From: Rhizophagus clarus
Lineage: Eukaryota; Glomeromycota; Glomeromycetes; Glomerales; Glomeraceae
Direction: 5' to 3'
DNA length: 64,000 nucleotides
NCBI GenBank assembly: GCA_015698045.1
Contig: BLAL01000281.1
Coordinates: 744,001 to 808,000, forward strand
Shown here: piece after piece, positions 1 to 8,443 of the stretch
Numbering within the stretch: position 1 is the stretch's first letter
Layout: each line of letters begins with the position of its first letter
Program-made: the position numbers and the translations under genes
Notes under the pieces: generated by a model
What the model saw: only the letters and a program-made list of their open reading frames with translations
What the model was told of the DNA's origin: nothing
The model's database searches: none

Positions 1-2
1 AT

Positions 3-770
3 ACAAAGCGCATCATTAGCCAATATACTAATGAGTCAGATTCTATTGCCCCAATCATTGATGAACTAACCTTAGGTAGGGAATTCATAGTATTTGACTT
101 AAGACGCCCTAAAACTGACCCTTTAGCAATCAGAGTTCGATGGGATACTAGTCTTAGAACTTTTATGGAATCGTCCTTGAATAACGCTTCTAAAATGATC
201 ACGTGTTCATCTAAGATCGATCTAAGATCATCCAAGAACGATTCTAGAATCATCACAGATTCATCTAAGATCGATCTAAGATCATCCAAGAACGATTCTA
301 GAATCATCACAGATTCATCTAAGATCGATCTAAGATGTCGATTTACTTCTTATGGGCAGAAGGCAATAGCTGAAGCTAAAAAGAATAATTTGTTAAAGGA
401 ATTTGCCCGAAACTTTCCTTCTCCTAAGGAACGTAAACTTTACTTAATACCAGACGCCTTATCGAAGGTAAAAAATTCAGAAATTTGGGCTAAATATGTT
501 TTTAGAGAAGCTTATGGAATAAATGATCGTACTCTTGGAGATGAGTATAAGAAATTTCTATCCCAAGTTAAGAATGTATGTGTTACTAGAAATAATTCCC
601 CAGTATCAGTAACACCTTTTGATCGATATAGAGAACTTTTGAATGAGCGTCCTCTAAGTGACGAAAAAATAATAGAAGGTATTGAAGCACTTCTAAAACT
701 ATTCAATGATGGCTTAATGAAAAAGCCTACCCTACAAGTGGGAATTAATAGTCTATTCCATTCTTTCTAA
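3..770 (+). CDS. Unknown protein with internal 18-residue repeats, 5' end outside the window
   Basis: The frame is open from the first bases of the window to a stop at 768-770, so the true start lies upstream. An ATG at 165 is in frame, but coding-like sequence precedes it. The visible part is about 255 residues. It contains two and a half copies of an 18-residue unit rich in Ser, Lys, Asp and Ile (motif SSKIDLRSSKNDSR), followed by a Lys/Glu-rich, probably helical C-terminal part. No known domain was recognised. There is no intron. Its 3' end overlaps the 3' end of the opposing gene at 745-1305 by 26 bases, a compact arrangement unlike the rest of the window and like a virus or plasmid genome. 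Function unknown; I place it with the virus-like cluster by position and gene style only. Confidence 0.6.
   Translation, partial: TKRIISQYTNESDSIAPIIDELTLGREFIVFDLRRPKTDPLAIRVRWDTSLRTFMESSLNNASKMITCSSKIDLRSSKNDSRIITDSSKIDLRSSKNDSRIITDSSKIDLRCRFTSYGQKAIAEAKKNNLLKEFARNFPSPKERKLYLIPDALSKVKNSEIWAKYVFREAYGINDRTLGDEYKKFLSQVKNVCVTRNNSPVSVTPFDRYRELLNERPLSDEKIIEGIEALLKLFNDGLMKKPTLQVGINSLFHSF
207..338 (+). repeat. 54-bp in-frame tandem repeat
   Basis: A 54-bp unit starts at 207, 261 and 315 (the last copy partial). The period is a multiple of three, so it encodes 18-residue repeats. The copies are nearly identical, which suggests recent expansion within the gene. Confidence 0.85.
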
Positions 771-1305
771 AAAGCTCAAGTAACTCTTCTCTAGTCGCAT
801 TTATAGTTATAGTACTTTTTTCCTTACCATCTATTACCATTCTTGACATTTTTGTTACTATGCCAAAGGCCTTCAATGCACGAGAAACAAAGTTTTTGCT
901 TAAGGGATTATCTATTACAATACAATACCTATCATAAAATACGGCAAAGGATTCATTTATTCCTTCTACTACATATAAATCAAATAAAAATCGATATAAA
1001 GCTTTTTCTCCTACATCCCTATCTAGCTCATTAATTCGTTTGAGTAGCCAAATCTTGATTGATTCAACATCTGGTTCAATACTATTTAACTGTTCCTCAT
1101 AGTCTCGAGTAAAGGTAAAAGTAAGTTCATCGTCTAGAGAGACCGATCTATATATTTTGATTAGCTTATATATATTTTCATGTAAGCTGTCTATATCGGT
1201 ACATCTTTGTACAGTTCGTCTGAATTCGATAGTAGATAGGCCTCTTCTTGGCTTGGCCAATACAAGTCCACAAACTGGGCAGTATTTTCTAATTTGCTCA
1301 ACCAT
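745..1305 (-). CDS. Unknown 186-aa protein with N-terminal CxxC pair, member of the virus-like cluster
   Basis: An uninterrupted frame of 186 codons starts at ATG 1305-1303. Near residues 9-12 there is a CPVC pair that could be half of a zinc ribbon, but I do not see a second pair. The C-terminal 70 residues alternate helix-like and short beta-like segments and resemble a winged-helix DNA-binding fold. That is impressionistic, and no family is assigned. It lies head-to-tail with the minus-strand genes that follow (1362-1946, 2175-2609, polymerase, helicase) and overlaps the opposing gene tail to tail. It has no introns. A small accessory DNA-binding protein of the element is possible. Function unknown. 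Confidence 0.6.
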   Translation of the reverse strand: MVEQIRKYCPVCGLVLAKPRRGLSTIEFRRTVQRCTDIDSLHENIYKLIKIYRSVSLDDELTFTFTRDYEEQLNSIEPDVESIKIWLLKRINELDRDVGEKALYRFLFDLYVVEGINESFAVFYDRYCIVIDNPLSKNFVSRALKAFGIVTKMSRMVIDGKEKSTITINATREELLELFRKNGIDY

Positions 1306-1361
1306 TTTTTTCAGAATTATCTACATAAAAAATGAAATTATTTAATTACCTGTTTTTATAT

Positions 1362-1946
1362 TTATTCTTTACTACAGTCTTCACAAAGACCGCTCTCAGG
1401 TAATTCGTTAAGATTTACAGGCATTTGGCACTCCCTGCATAAGGCAATATTAAGTTCGGCAAGCCTTCTTGATTGTTCCTCTCGTTGTGCTTCTCTTCTT
1501 CTTTGTCTAGTAAATTGGCGTGCTTCTTCAACCCCTTGCCTATAACTTGGATTAAGTCGTTCCCATCTAGCACGATGGGCGGTTATATTAAATGCAGTTT
1601 CAAGGTATCCAAGTCTTACCTCAGTATCTTGAATATACAATAAAGATGGATTAGACTGTGCGATTTCTGCATATCTTGGAGGAACAAGATAGTAATCTTC
1701 TATTATTTCATACCCAGCCCTTTGAATTAAATAATAATACGTTCTAGTTCCAAATTGAACCATACGTCCAGTATCTACATTGAGATAGCTTTCCCTTACA
1801 GAAGGAAGTGGAGGTGCAGTTGCTCTTCGAACCAATCCGCTATCAAGATAATCATATGCTTCTAAAACTAGCTGATTGAAAGTTGAACCACCAACACGAA
1901 TTGTTCTGCCGGTCAATGGATTAGTAGTATATCTATTAGCACTCAT
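1362..1946 (-). CDS. NPxTGRxI-motif protein with C-terminal zinc ribbon (nucleocytoplasmic-virus-like)
   Basis: This 194-aa intronless frame starts at ATG 1946-1944. Residues about 9-30 contain NPLTGRTIRVGG followed by TFNQL. A second, degenerate copy lies near residues 55-75 (NVDTGRMVQFG then TYYYL). This NPxTGRxI-x-GGxTxxxL pattern is known to me from short adaptor-like motifs in large DNA viruses (compare the 2-cysteine adaptor family), although the flanking cysteines are absent here. The middle is Arg/Glu-rich and probably helical. The C-terminus has a CxxC..CxxC zinc ribbon (CREC, then CEDC). Role unknown; a virion or DNA-associated protein is a guess. Together with the neighbouring polymerase and helicase it is the best hint that this cluster is viral rather than a simple plasmid. 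Confidence 0.6.
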   Translation of the reverse strand: MSANRYTTNPLTGRTIRVGGSTFNQLVLEAYDYLDSGLVRRATAPPLPSVRESYLNVDTGRMVQFGTRTYYYLIQRAGYEIIEDYYLVPPRYAEIAQSNPSLLYIQDTEVRLGYLETAFNITAHRARWERLNPSYRQGVEEARQFTRQRRREAQREEQSRRLAELNIALCRECQMPVNLNELPESGLCEDCSKE

Positions 1947-2001
1947 CTTTTTTTATTGTTACTTTAGTATAGGCTATATTCAATTATGATTTTTTTCTAA
2001 A

Positions 2002-2157
2002 AATGAAAAATCTCTAGTGACAAAGTTACTTCGTCATCAGCCTTTTATGCAAAAAATGAAAAATGCCCAGTGACAAAGTTACTTCGTCATCAGCCTTTTA
2101 TGCAAAAAATGAAAAATGCCTAGTGACAAAGTTACTTCGTCATCAGCCTTTGCACAA
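2002..2157 (+). repeat. Three copies of a 53-bp repeat with a near-perfect palindrome
   Basis: Units begin at 2002, 2055 and 2108. Each contains a 19-nt near-palindrome, TGACAAAGTTACTTCGTCA, so every unit can form a hairpin. The array fills the gap between the genes ending at 2175 and starting at 1946. It could be a transcription terminator, promoter or replication-related repeat of the virus-like cluster; the sequence alone does not decide. Confidence 0.85.
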
Positions 2158-2174
2158 AATTTTTAATAATAAAT

Positions 2175-2609
2175 TTATAGCTTATTACCAAGAAGTTCAT
2201 CTAAGACGTCCTCAGCTTCATCTTCAGTAAGTTTACGTCTAGGTGGTGCTTCTTTAGTTTCTTTAGGAATATGTTTATATAAATCATAGACCTTTATAAT
2301 TCTAAAAGCAAGTTCTGGATTATGTGAATACTTTGCTCGAATCTTTGCGGTTTTCTCATAATACGATTCTTCATTTGGCAATAATTTCTTAGCTGTATAA
2401 CAAATATAGCCTTCTGGATTGTTGGCAGATTCTATTTTCTTAATATAATTTACGTGATTCTTTATAAGATAACTTTCTTTACCATATCCATCTTGTAAAC
2501 CTGCCAATATGACACCTTTTAAAGCTTCTATAATTTCGGCCAGATACATTTCTGGCCCGTTAAAACTAGGATGCTTGTTTGTGAATGGGAATGAGTCGTC
2601 GTGTTTCAT
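2175..2609 (-). CDS. Unknown 144-aa protein of the virus-like cluster
   Basis: Intronless frame with ATG at 2609-2607, lying 36 bases downstream of the polymerase stop-side boundary at 2646 in the same orientation. The product is charged, with a Lys/Tyr-rich central region and an acidic tail (motif DEAEDVLDELLG). It has no cysteine motif, signal peptide or membrane segment, and I recognise no family. Its tight spacing to the polymerase gene suggests shared expression timing or a replication-linked role, which is inference from position. Confidence 0.55.
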   Translation of the reverse strand: MKHDDSFPFTNKHPSFNGPEMYLAEIIEALKGVILAGLQDGYGKESYLIKNHVNYIKKIESANNPEGYICYTAKKLLPNEESYYEKTAKIRAKYSHNPELAFRIIKVYDLYKHIPKETKEAPPRRKLTEDEAEDVLDELLGNKL

Positions 2610-2645
2610 CTTTGTACTTCTACATCTAAGGAAAAAAATATTTAA

Positions 2646-4484
2646 TTATACGGTCCATACCACTTGGTTGGCATTTTTTACATGACACTCTCCTTCTTTT
2701 TCGAATTTTAGAGCTTTTAGAGTCTTAAATGCATCTTTAGCACAGGCTATAAGAGGAGAAGAGTTAACGTCTTCTTCTAGAATGAACCCATCAGTATGAA
2801 TACGTCTGACTTTATCCACATAGGGTTGTACCATTTCAGAAATAAACTTTCGACCATGTGCTAGAAGGAATGGAGCAATTCTAGGGTATTCACCTTTAAA
2901 GGGATTACCTGGATTCGTAAACTGGAATCTCCACTGCTCTTCTCCTATTGGTACAATCGAGTCTAATACCTCACCATCTGGAAAGTCAAAAGACTTACTC
3001 GATGTTGTAAGAGTCTTGTATGTTTTCTTTCTTTGGCAAAGTGCACCCCATAGTGTATTAAGAATTCTTTTAGCTACTTGGCCAGCTATACCACCCTGAT
3101 TCTTGATTTTAAAGAGAAAATCTACATATTCTCCAAAGATTACACTACCCCGAATTCGAGTTTCTTTTTCATAAATAAGTGCATTGGAGGCTCCATCCTG
3201 AATTAATGTAACTTGAAGGCCAAGAGCTTTGGCACGTGTAAGATCAATATGAGTATATACATTATGGTAATTATATCGAAATAGCGGGGTATCCTTTTTT
3301 TCAATACTTGCACGAAATATTCCAAAATGACTATATCCTCGATGGTTAGTAAAGTCTTTTAAAATCTGAAACTTACCTTTACTGATAGGAAAGTTTAAAG
3401 CTGACTGCTGAATACTAGGATAAAGACTTGTATCATCATAACTCCTTCCGTATCCTTTCCAGTTATTTTGTGCCCAGATAATCCCTCCCATCATTGCTTT
3501 ACTTATCCATTGTGCTTCAAGTGCGTCAAGAGGTTCATTAGCAGGAATACTCACACTTAATTTTTCAAATAGCCATAAAGCCGTTTTCTTTATGTTCCAA
3601 TCAAGTAATGATATATCAATTGGGAGGCCTAGCTTTTTCGTCTCCTGTAAAAAGGCATCTCGTTCAGCAATAATTCTGATATATGCCTTTTCCAATGATT
3701 CTTGGCGTTTAGCTAGAATGAAGGAGTAGTTTTTGCTAAACTTAAGTTTTTGAAACTGCTGGACGGTAATAGGCTTGATCTCCTTTCCATTATATATTTC
3801 AACAGTATCTTTTACTTCATTCTCCTGATAAGTTATAGGCTTCTTTGGCCTTTTACATTCAAAGCTGGGATGTTTTCTATCTGGATTAAGAGCGAGGGAA
3901 TAATGTCCATTAGTGAGAGTGAGGGTTATTCTTCTTTGTGCTGGACTCTTAGAGATATAAGTATGATCACCTACTACATTGATAGCAATACTTCGAGCTA
4001 ATCGTTCTATTTTTTCAATACAGGCAATTGGAATAGGATCATCTCGTACCAAATTTAGATAATCTTTAATATACTCAGGTTTTTCAATACTTTGAGGCAT
4101 ATTCGAATAGGTGCCATAAGCCATTTTTAAGCACTGATAAAGGCAGTCATTTGTATCACCACATCCACCTGATACCGCTGGTAAATCCCTCATATAAATG
4201 ATAAAGTTATCAAATCGCTCTGGATCACCACCGTCAGGTGGCAATTGACTCGCATCATAGTGATCAAGTAGAGAGAAAAGGTTTGCGTCTTCTCCATTTG
4301 TAGTCCATTGACCAGGCTTCCAGTTCTCATAAGGAAGTAGGATTTGAAACTGTTTGCCTGGATATCGGGCTTTAAGTTTTTGATCGAGGTTTGCAATACC
4401 TCCTCTAGAGAATGAACGGCCACTATACTTAACTTCTATGATGTCTGGCCTATTTGGTAAATGACGAACTAGTCTTGATAACAT
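2646..4484 (-). CDS. Family-B DNA polymerase, viral/organellar type (DNA_pol_B_2-like)
   Basis: A 612-aa intronless frame starts at ATG 4484-4482. The polymerase motifs are visible in order: motif A as DDTSLYPS near residue 349, motif B as KRILNTLWGAL near 475, and motif C as IHTDGF near 564. Motif C is the single-Asp TDG form rather than the usual DTD. This type belongs to the protein-primed/viral-plasmid branch (PF03175-like). At about 612 aa it is shorter than polinton or plasmid polymerases of 800-1,200 aa, and I see no clear 3'-5' exonuclease motif set. The N-terminal third instead holds CGDTNDCLYQCL (about residues 108-119) and a later NGHYSLA, reminiscent of a Cys/His peptidase-like fold; this is only a resemblance. 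It would copy the DNA of the element. It sits 81 bases downstream of the SF3 helicase in the same orientation. Confidence 0.85.
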   Translation of the reverse strand: MLSRLVRHLPNRPDIIEVKYSGRSFSRGGIANLDQKLKARYPGKQFQILLPYENWKPGQWTTNGEDANLFSLLDHYDASQLPPDGGDPERFDNFIIYMRDLPAVSGGCGDTNDCLYQCLKMAYGTYSNMPQSIEKPEYIKDYLNLVRDDPIPIACIEKIERLARSIAINVVGDHTYISKSPAQRRITLTLTNGHYSLALNPDRKHPSFECKRPKKPITYQENEVKDTVEIYNGKEIKPITVQQFQKLKFSKNYSFILAKRQESLEKAYIRIIAERDAFLQETKKLGLPIDISLLDWNIKKTALWLFEKLSVSIPANEPLDALEAQWISKAMMGGIIWAQNNWKGYGRSYDDTSLYPSIQQSALNFPISKGKFQILKDFTNHRGYSHFGIFRASIEKKDTPLFRYNYHNVYTHIDLTRAKALGLQVTLIQDGASNALIYEKETRIRGSVIFGEYVDFLFKIKNQGGIAGQVAKRILNTLWGALCQRKKTYKTLTTSSKSFDFPDGEVLDSIVPIGEEQWRFQFTNPGNPFKGEYPRIAPFLLAHGRKFISEMVQPYVDKVRRIHTDGFILEEDVNSSPLIACAKDAFKTLKALKFEKEGECHVKNANQVVWTV

Positions 4485-4565
4485 TTCTTTGTAATATATA
4501 GTTTTTATTCAATTGTTAATTTTCGTTACTATATTTGAAAAAAAAAAAAATAAAATAACTAATCC

Positions 4566-6881
4566 TTAAAATTGGTCGATTTCATCATATAGACCATCCT
4601 CATCATAATCAGATTCGTCACCATTGGCCCCCATACATTTACGTTCATTTATTGTCCTATGGCATTCTATTATCTGTGGTTGTAATTTTGCAACTTTATA
4701 GCCAGAAGGAGGTTCTACAAATACAGTTTCCTTATTCTCAATGTATTTTCTTAGATAGTCAGCAAGTTCTACGCATTCTATGTGCCTATCCACCTCATCA
4801 TTATATTTGATCCATTCTTTTAGCTTATCTATGGCATCACCAAATTTGACGAGATATAGGTTATCTCTTCTTATAATCTTATCAAATTCCTCCAATTCGG
4901 CTAAGAGTAATTCCCAGTCATATTGATCATCTTCGTAATATTTAGCCCAGCATTCTTTGGCTGTAGAATATAGCTCATTTATCATTTCATCACGAGAATT
5001 CTTGTACCAGGGCTTTATGTAGTCATATTTATGTTTATCTATCCATTCCCAATATTTGGCGGTATTCATTTTAGGCATGGGATCTGGATCAACTTTTTGA
5101 ACTGACTTTAGGTCTTGCTTTGATACTTCTTGTGATATAGATGGTTCGATTGGTTTAGAAGAACCAGGTATTCCGTATGGTTCTGGCTCTATCTCTGGTT
5201 CTTCCTTTACCTCTGGTTCTTGCTTTGGTTTAGCTGAAGCCGATATGAGATTATCTAGTTCCATTAAATAACCATCTATTAGGTTTTCAAATTCTGAAGC
5301 AGTGGGATCTGATGATACTTCTACCTTTAGATGCGCTGGCTTTGGAGGAACCGGTGGTGAACTTTTCTTTTGCTTATTTGGTATATCAGCTCCAATTTGT
5401 GCTAAGAACTGATCGAGAGCTTTGGGGTCAGATATAGATTTTTTAGGAATATCAATATCCTCGATATCAATCTCATCAGTTTCATGAATCCAGTTATTGC
5501 TAAGATATTTCTTGTATAAAGTTTCTCTAGATATATTGTAAACTCTAGTACGGTTTTTATCTATATAAATTCGTTCACTTGTTATATTTAACTCATTAGA
5601 TAATGTTCTTGCAACCACAACTTTAGATAATGGTGTAATTCTTCTATTTTCACAGTAACTCGTATAGGTGGCGTATAATATGTGAACTGGTAAGGATGTA
5701 GTAGTATAATCAGCCTTTGCTATATACGTCTCCTTTATAAATTGAAACAAAGGTGGAAGAGTAGATACGATATGCTCTTGCTTAGATGCAGTCATAGGAG
5801 GTGGGTTGCCATTAAAATCTGGATATTTATCGGCAATAGCTTTAAAGTAAGCATAAAAGGCCTCACCCACTCCTGGATATTTCATTGCATCACCTAACCG
5901 TTTGAAATATTGCAAATCTCCTTTTCGAGCAGGTGAGATATCTAGGAAAACTGTTCGTCTATCATCATTCTCAACTCTAAGAGCATTTTCATTAGTGAGA
6001 ACGATAGTAGACATAAAGTTTTTATATTGGGTAGGTGTTTTATATTTTTCATGAATTTCAATAGTATCGCTAGTAACTTTATCTTTAAGAGCGCGATATA
6101 ATGAATTCCATTGGCTTTTTTCTGTTGGCATTTCTTCAAGTAAAAGGAGTACTTTACCTAATAATTGCCCGTTAAAACTACCCAAAATTGTTTCAGGATC
6201 GCTCGTCTTATAGACTAGCTGAGTACCTAAAACATAACGCTGGATAAAATCAGTTATAATACCTTTACCCCAGCCTTGACCTGATTTAAGATAAAGAATC
6301 GAATACATTTTTCTACCAGTAGCCATACCAGCAAACCATTTGATAATGTATTCAGTTACATTCCAATCTCCTGAACACCAGACATCCCAAATATGAGTAA
6401 ATATGATTTTGACTGCCTGATGAATATTGGCTGAAAAGTCTGTTAAAGGACGTAATTGGTGTAAGAACCCTGGGAAAATATTAAGATAGAGTTGACCTTG
6501 AATTTTATAAATACGTTGCTTTACAGGATCACAAGTTGCTACACATGTTGAAGAATTATCATATATAAACCATTTGGCAATATTAAATTCTGTCTTTGTT
6601 GGTAGCTGTTCAGGATTGGATGGCTTAAAGAAGGTTTTAGTTATAGGACGAATGAGCATACTAATATTTTTCATGGGAATATGCTCAAAATTCTTAATAT
6701 CAGGTCGCCACATAAATACACCATGTGGATTGGAACAGAGAATGAAGTAACTGCAAATATATCGCTTTGCTTTTATAATGTCATCTAAACTGTTTGCCTC
6801 TTTGATAAGCTGTTTTAGTATATCAATACTATATGCTACTTTAGATTCACCGAATTTCGAGATTACTACTTGGTTACTCAT
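4566..6881 (-). CDS. Superfamily-3 helicase (D5/DUF5906-like replicative ATPase) with long C-terminal extension
   Basis: A 771-aa intronless frame starts at ATG 6881-6879. The SF3 signature is clear. Walker A is SGQGWGKG near residue 200, Walker B is LLLLEEMP near 247, and motif C ends in VLTNEN near 295 with the expected Asn. The N-terminal 180 residues resemble the D5_N-type region that precedes such helicases. From about residue 450 there is a low-complexity Pro/Glu/Lys-rich linker (several PEPE- and EPEV-like runs), then an acidic C-terminal domain of unknown type ending in DEDGLYDEIDQF. Such helicases unwind DNA at replication origins of large DNA viruses, virophages, polinton-like viruses and plasmids. 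Together with the adjacent polymerase it forms a minimal replication module. Absence of introns and uninterrupted length argue for recent acquisition or continued selection. Confidence 0.88.
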   Translation of the reverse strand: MSNQVVISKFGESKVAYSIDILKQLIKEANSLDDIIKAKRYICSYFILCSNPHGVFMWRPDIKNFEHIPMKNISMLIRPITKTFFKPSNPEQLPTKTEFNIAKWFIYDNSSTCVATCDPVKQRIYKIQGQLYLNIFPGFLHQLRPLTDFSANIHQAVKIIFTHIWDVWCSGDWNVTEYIIKWFAGMATGRKMYSILYLKSGQGWGKGIITDFIQRYVLGTQLVYKTSDPETILGSFNGQLLGKVLLLLEEMPTEKSQWNSLYRALKDKVTSDTIEIHEKYKTPTQYKNFMSTIVLTNENALRVENDDRRTVFLDISPARKGDLQYFKRLGDAMKYPGVGEAFYAYFKAIADKYPDFNGNPPPMTASKQEHIVSTLPPLFQFIKETYIAKADYTTTSLPVHILYATYTSYCENRRITPLSKVVVARTLSNELNITSERIYIDKNRTRVYNISRETLYKKYLSNNWIHETDEIDIEDIDIPKKSISDPKALDQFLAQIGADIPNKQKKSSPPVPPKPAHLKVEVSSDPTASEFENLIDGYLMELDNLISASAKPKQEPEVKEEPEIEPEPYGIPGSSKPIEPSISQEVSKQDLKSVQKVDPDPMPKMNTAKYWEWIDKHKYDYIKPWYKNSRDEMINELYSTAKECWAKYYEDDQYDWELLLAELEEFDKIIRRDNLYLVKFGDAIDKLKEWIKYNDEVDRHIECVELADYLRKYIENKETVFVEPPSGYKVAKLQPQIIECHRTINERKCMGANGDESDYDEDGLYDEIDQF

Positions 6882-7450
6882 TGTTAGTTAGATACTTTAG
6901 TAGAAGTTTTGTTTAGTTTATTTTTTTTTGATACCTATATATCGACTATGTTTAATTACAAATTTTTTCAGTATATTTGTCTCTTGGGGGTTGATACATT
7001 TAGGTACGAACAGATTGATGACTGGTATGGGTATCTAGTATGAGGACTGATGATTAATCACCAATGAATAGTACAGATAGATGGGTACTGATGACTAGTA
7101 TGAGGATGGTATGGGGGGTATATATAGGGGATCATACTAGGTGATAGGGTTTTTTTTTTGCATATCTACTTGGACTTTAAAGTGTGTCTGAGCTCGTTCC
7201 TGAAAATGGGACAGATTGGGCTGGATGGGACACATTTTATACCCGAATTTCAAAAGTTTTTTTGGGAAATGTGATCTGATTTTTTTTTTTTTATAATCAT
7301 CTGTCCTACTGTCCCATCTGTCCTATACTCTCCTTTCTTATTCGTTTTCTTGTTCTTTCCTTTGTTAGATTAGTAATTTGAGTAGTTATATATGGGACAG
7401 ATGGTAGGACAGATGGGGTATTTTTTGGGACGGATGGGGGTATGGTATTT
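6882..7450. other. Upstream flank of the virus-like cluster with GGGACAGATG inverted repeats
   Basis: No gene was recognised. The first part has many short GATGA/GGTA-rich direct repeats. At about 7300-7330 and 7390-7420 there is an inverted repeat built on the words GGGACAGATGG and AGGACAGATGG. These are candidate terminal or regulatory sequences for the helicase gene or the element edge. The function is not shown by the sequence. Confidence 0.5.
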
Positions 7451-7586
7451 ATCCATGGTATTGTTAGAGATGGCGCCGTAAGGCGCCCAGCCTAACTGGA
7501 AGGGGATCTGATAGGGTTTTCACCCGGAGGGGTGGATGTATACTGGGGCTTCAGCCCAGCGCCGGGCGTAGCCGGGTATCGACGAC

Positions 7587-7733
7587 TCAATTGCAAATTT
7601 GCAATTGGTTGGTCTTACATCCAAGTGTACTACATCTGGCAAACAAAATGCTTGATGCCTCGACGAAGCAGCCATCAACAAATTTGCCACTAACCACCTC
7701 GACTTCGTCACCATCTGACAACGTAAAATCCAT
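7587..7733 (-). CDS. Short (48-aa) Rhizophagus-type repetitive ORF with hairpin-rich downstream sequence
   Basis: From ATG 7733-7731 a 48-codon frame begins MDFTLSDGDEVEV, contains several Cys residues (CFVEASS, CSTLGCKT) and ends at TGA 7589-7587. I recognise this start and the following sequence as a type that recurs many times in Rhizophagus genomes. It is probably a repeat family, and whether it encodes a protein is uncertain. The sequence around it (about 7470-7640) carries several short perfect hairpins, such as GGCGCC...GGCGCC, GGGGCTTCAGCCC and CAATTGCAAATTTGCAATTG. They may be a repeat-family signature or act at the RNA level. Confidence 0.35.
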   Translation of the reverse strand: MDFTLSDGDEVEVVSGKFVDGCFVEASSILFARCSTLGCKTNQLQICN

Positions 7734-7830
7734 TTCTTATTTTGGTTGTTACATTCTTACCAATTAAGAACAATCGTTATTACACAGAATTACTGATGTA
7801 TTATGTATTATTGATATTATTACTGTTTAG

Positions 7831-8443
7831 GATAATTATCGTCTTATTGACGAAGAAATGAAATGCCTTTTTTTGCGAACTAGAAATCCGCCCGATCATA
7901 CGTTTGATAAAATAACACAAAAAATTTTTGGGCATGATGCTTATCAAAGCGTGGCGAAGTCAATTAACGAACGATATCGTAAATCATTTTCTGACTATCG
8001 ATATCAATTGAAAAATGTACTTTCAACATTAGTAAAAGAATTTCGACAAATTGTAGAAAGGTGATCGATACGTTCATATCGTTATGTTGTTGTTTTATTA
8101 CAATGATTTAATGATTTAAATTTTTTTCTATTAAAGTGGATATACGGAAAGTTCAGATCCTACCGACGAGGAAGTAAACAATTTCATATCACGTGAGGTG
8201 GTTTTAAAGAGAATCTTAAGCCGATACGTTTCAGCCATCGATTTTACAAAATTATCGGAAACTTCACTAGATAAATTAATAGAATTCTCCAGAAAATGCT
8301 TCAAAATAGTTTGGGTTGAAACTGAAAGCGCAAATATCAAAGAAAAGGTTAAGGAGTTAGATGTTATTACAGAAGATCTAGAAATTCCTTCCTGTAGCGG
8401 AAGAAACATTGCTAGCTCTTTAAAACTCCATCTTTTTTCATAA
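7831..8443 (+). CDS. Two-exon gene fragment of unknown function
   Basis: Exon A runs from about 7831 (after a TTTAG acceptor) to 8060. The intron is 8061-8136 (GTGATC...TTAAAG). Exon B runs from 8137 to the stop at 8441-8443. Joining them keeps the frame with a split AGT codon. The product is about 177 residues from the exon-A acceptor, or about 168 from the first internal ATG at 7858. It is mostly helical and charged, with no membrane segment and no recognised domain. An upstream exon with the true start may exist, but I could not identify one. The codon content looks coding on this strand only. It may be a small fungal-specific gene or a degenerate repeat-borne gene. Confidence 0.45.
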
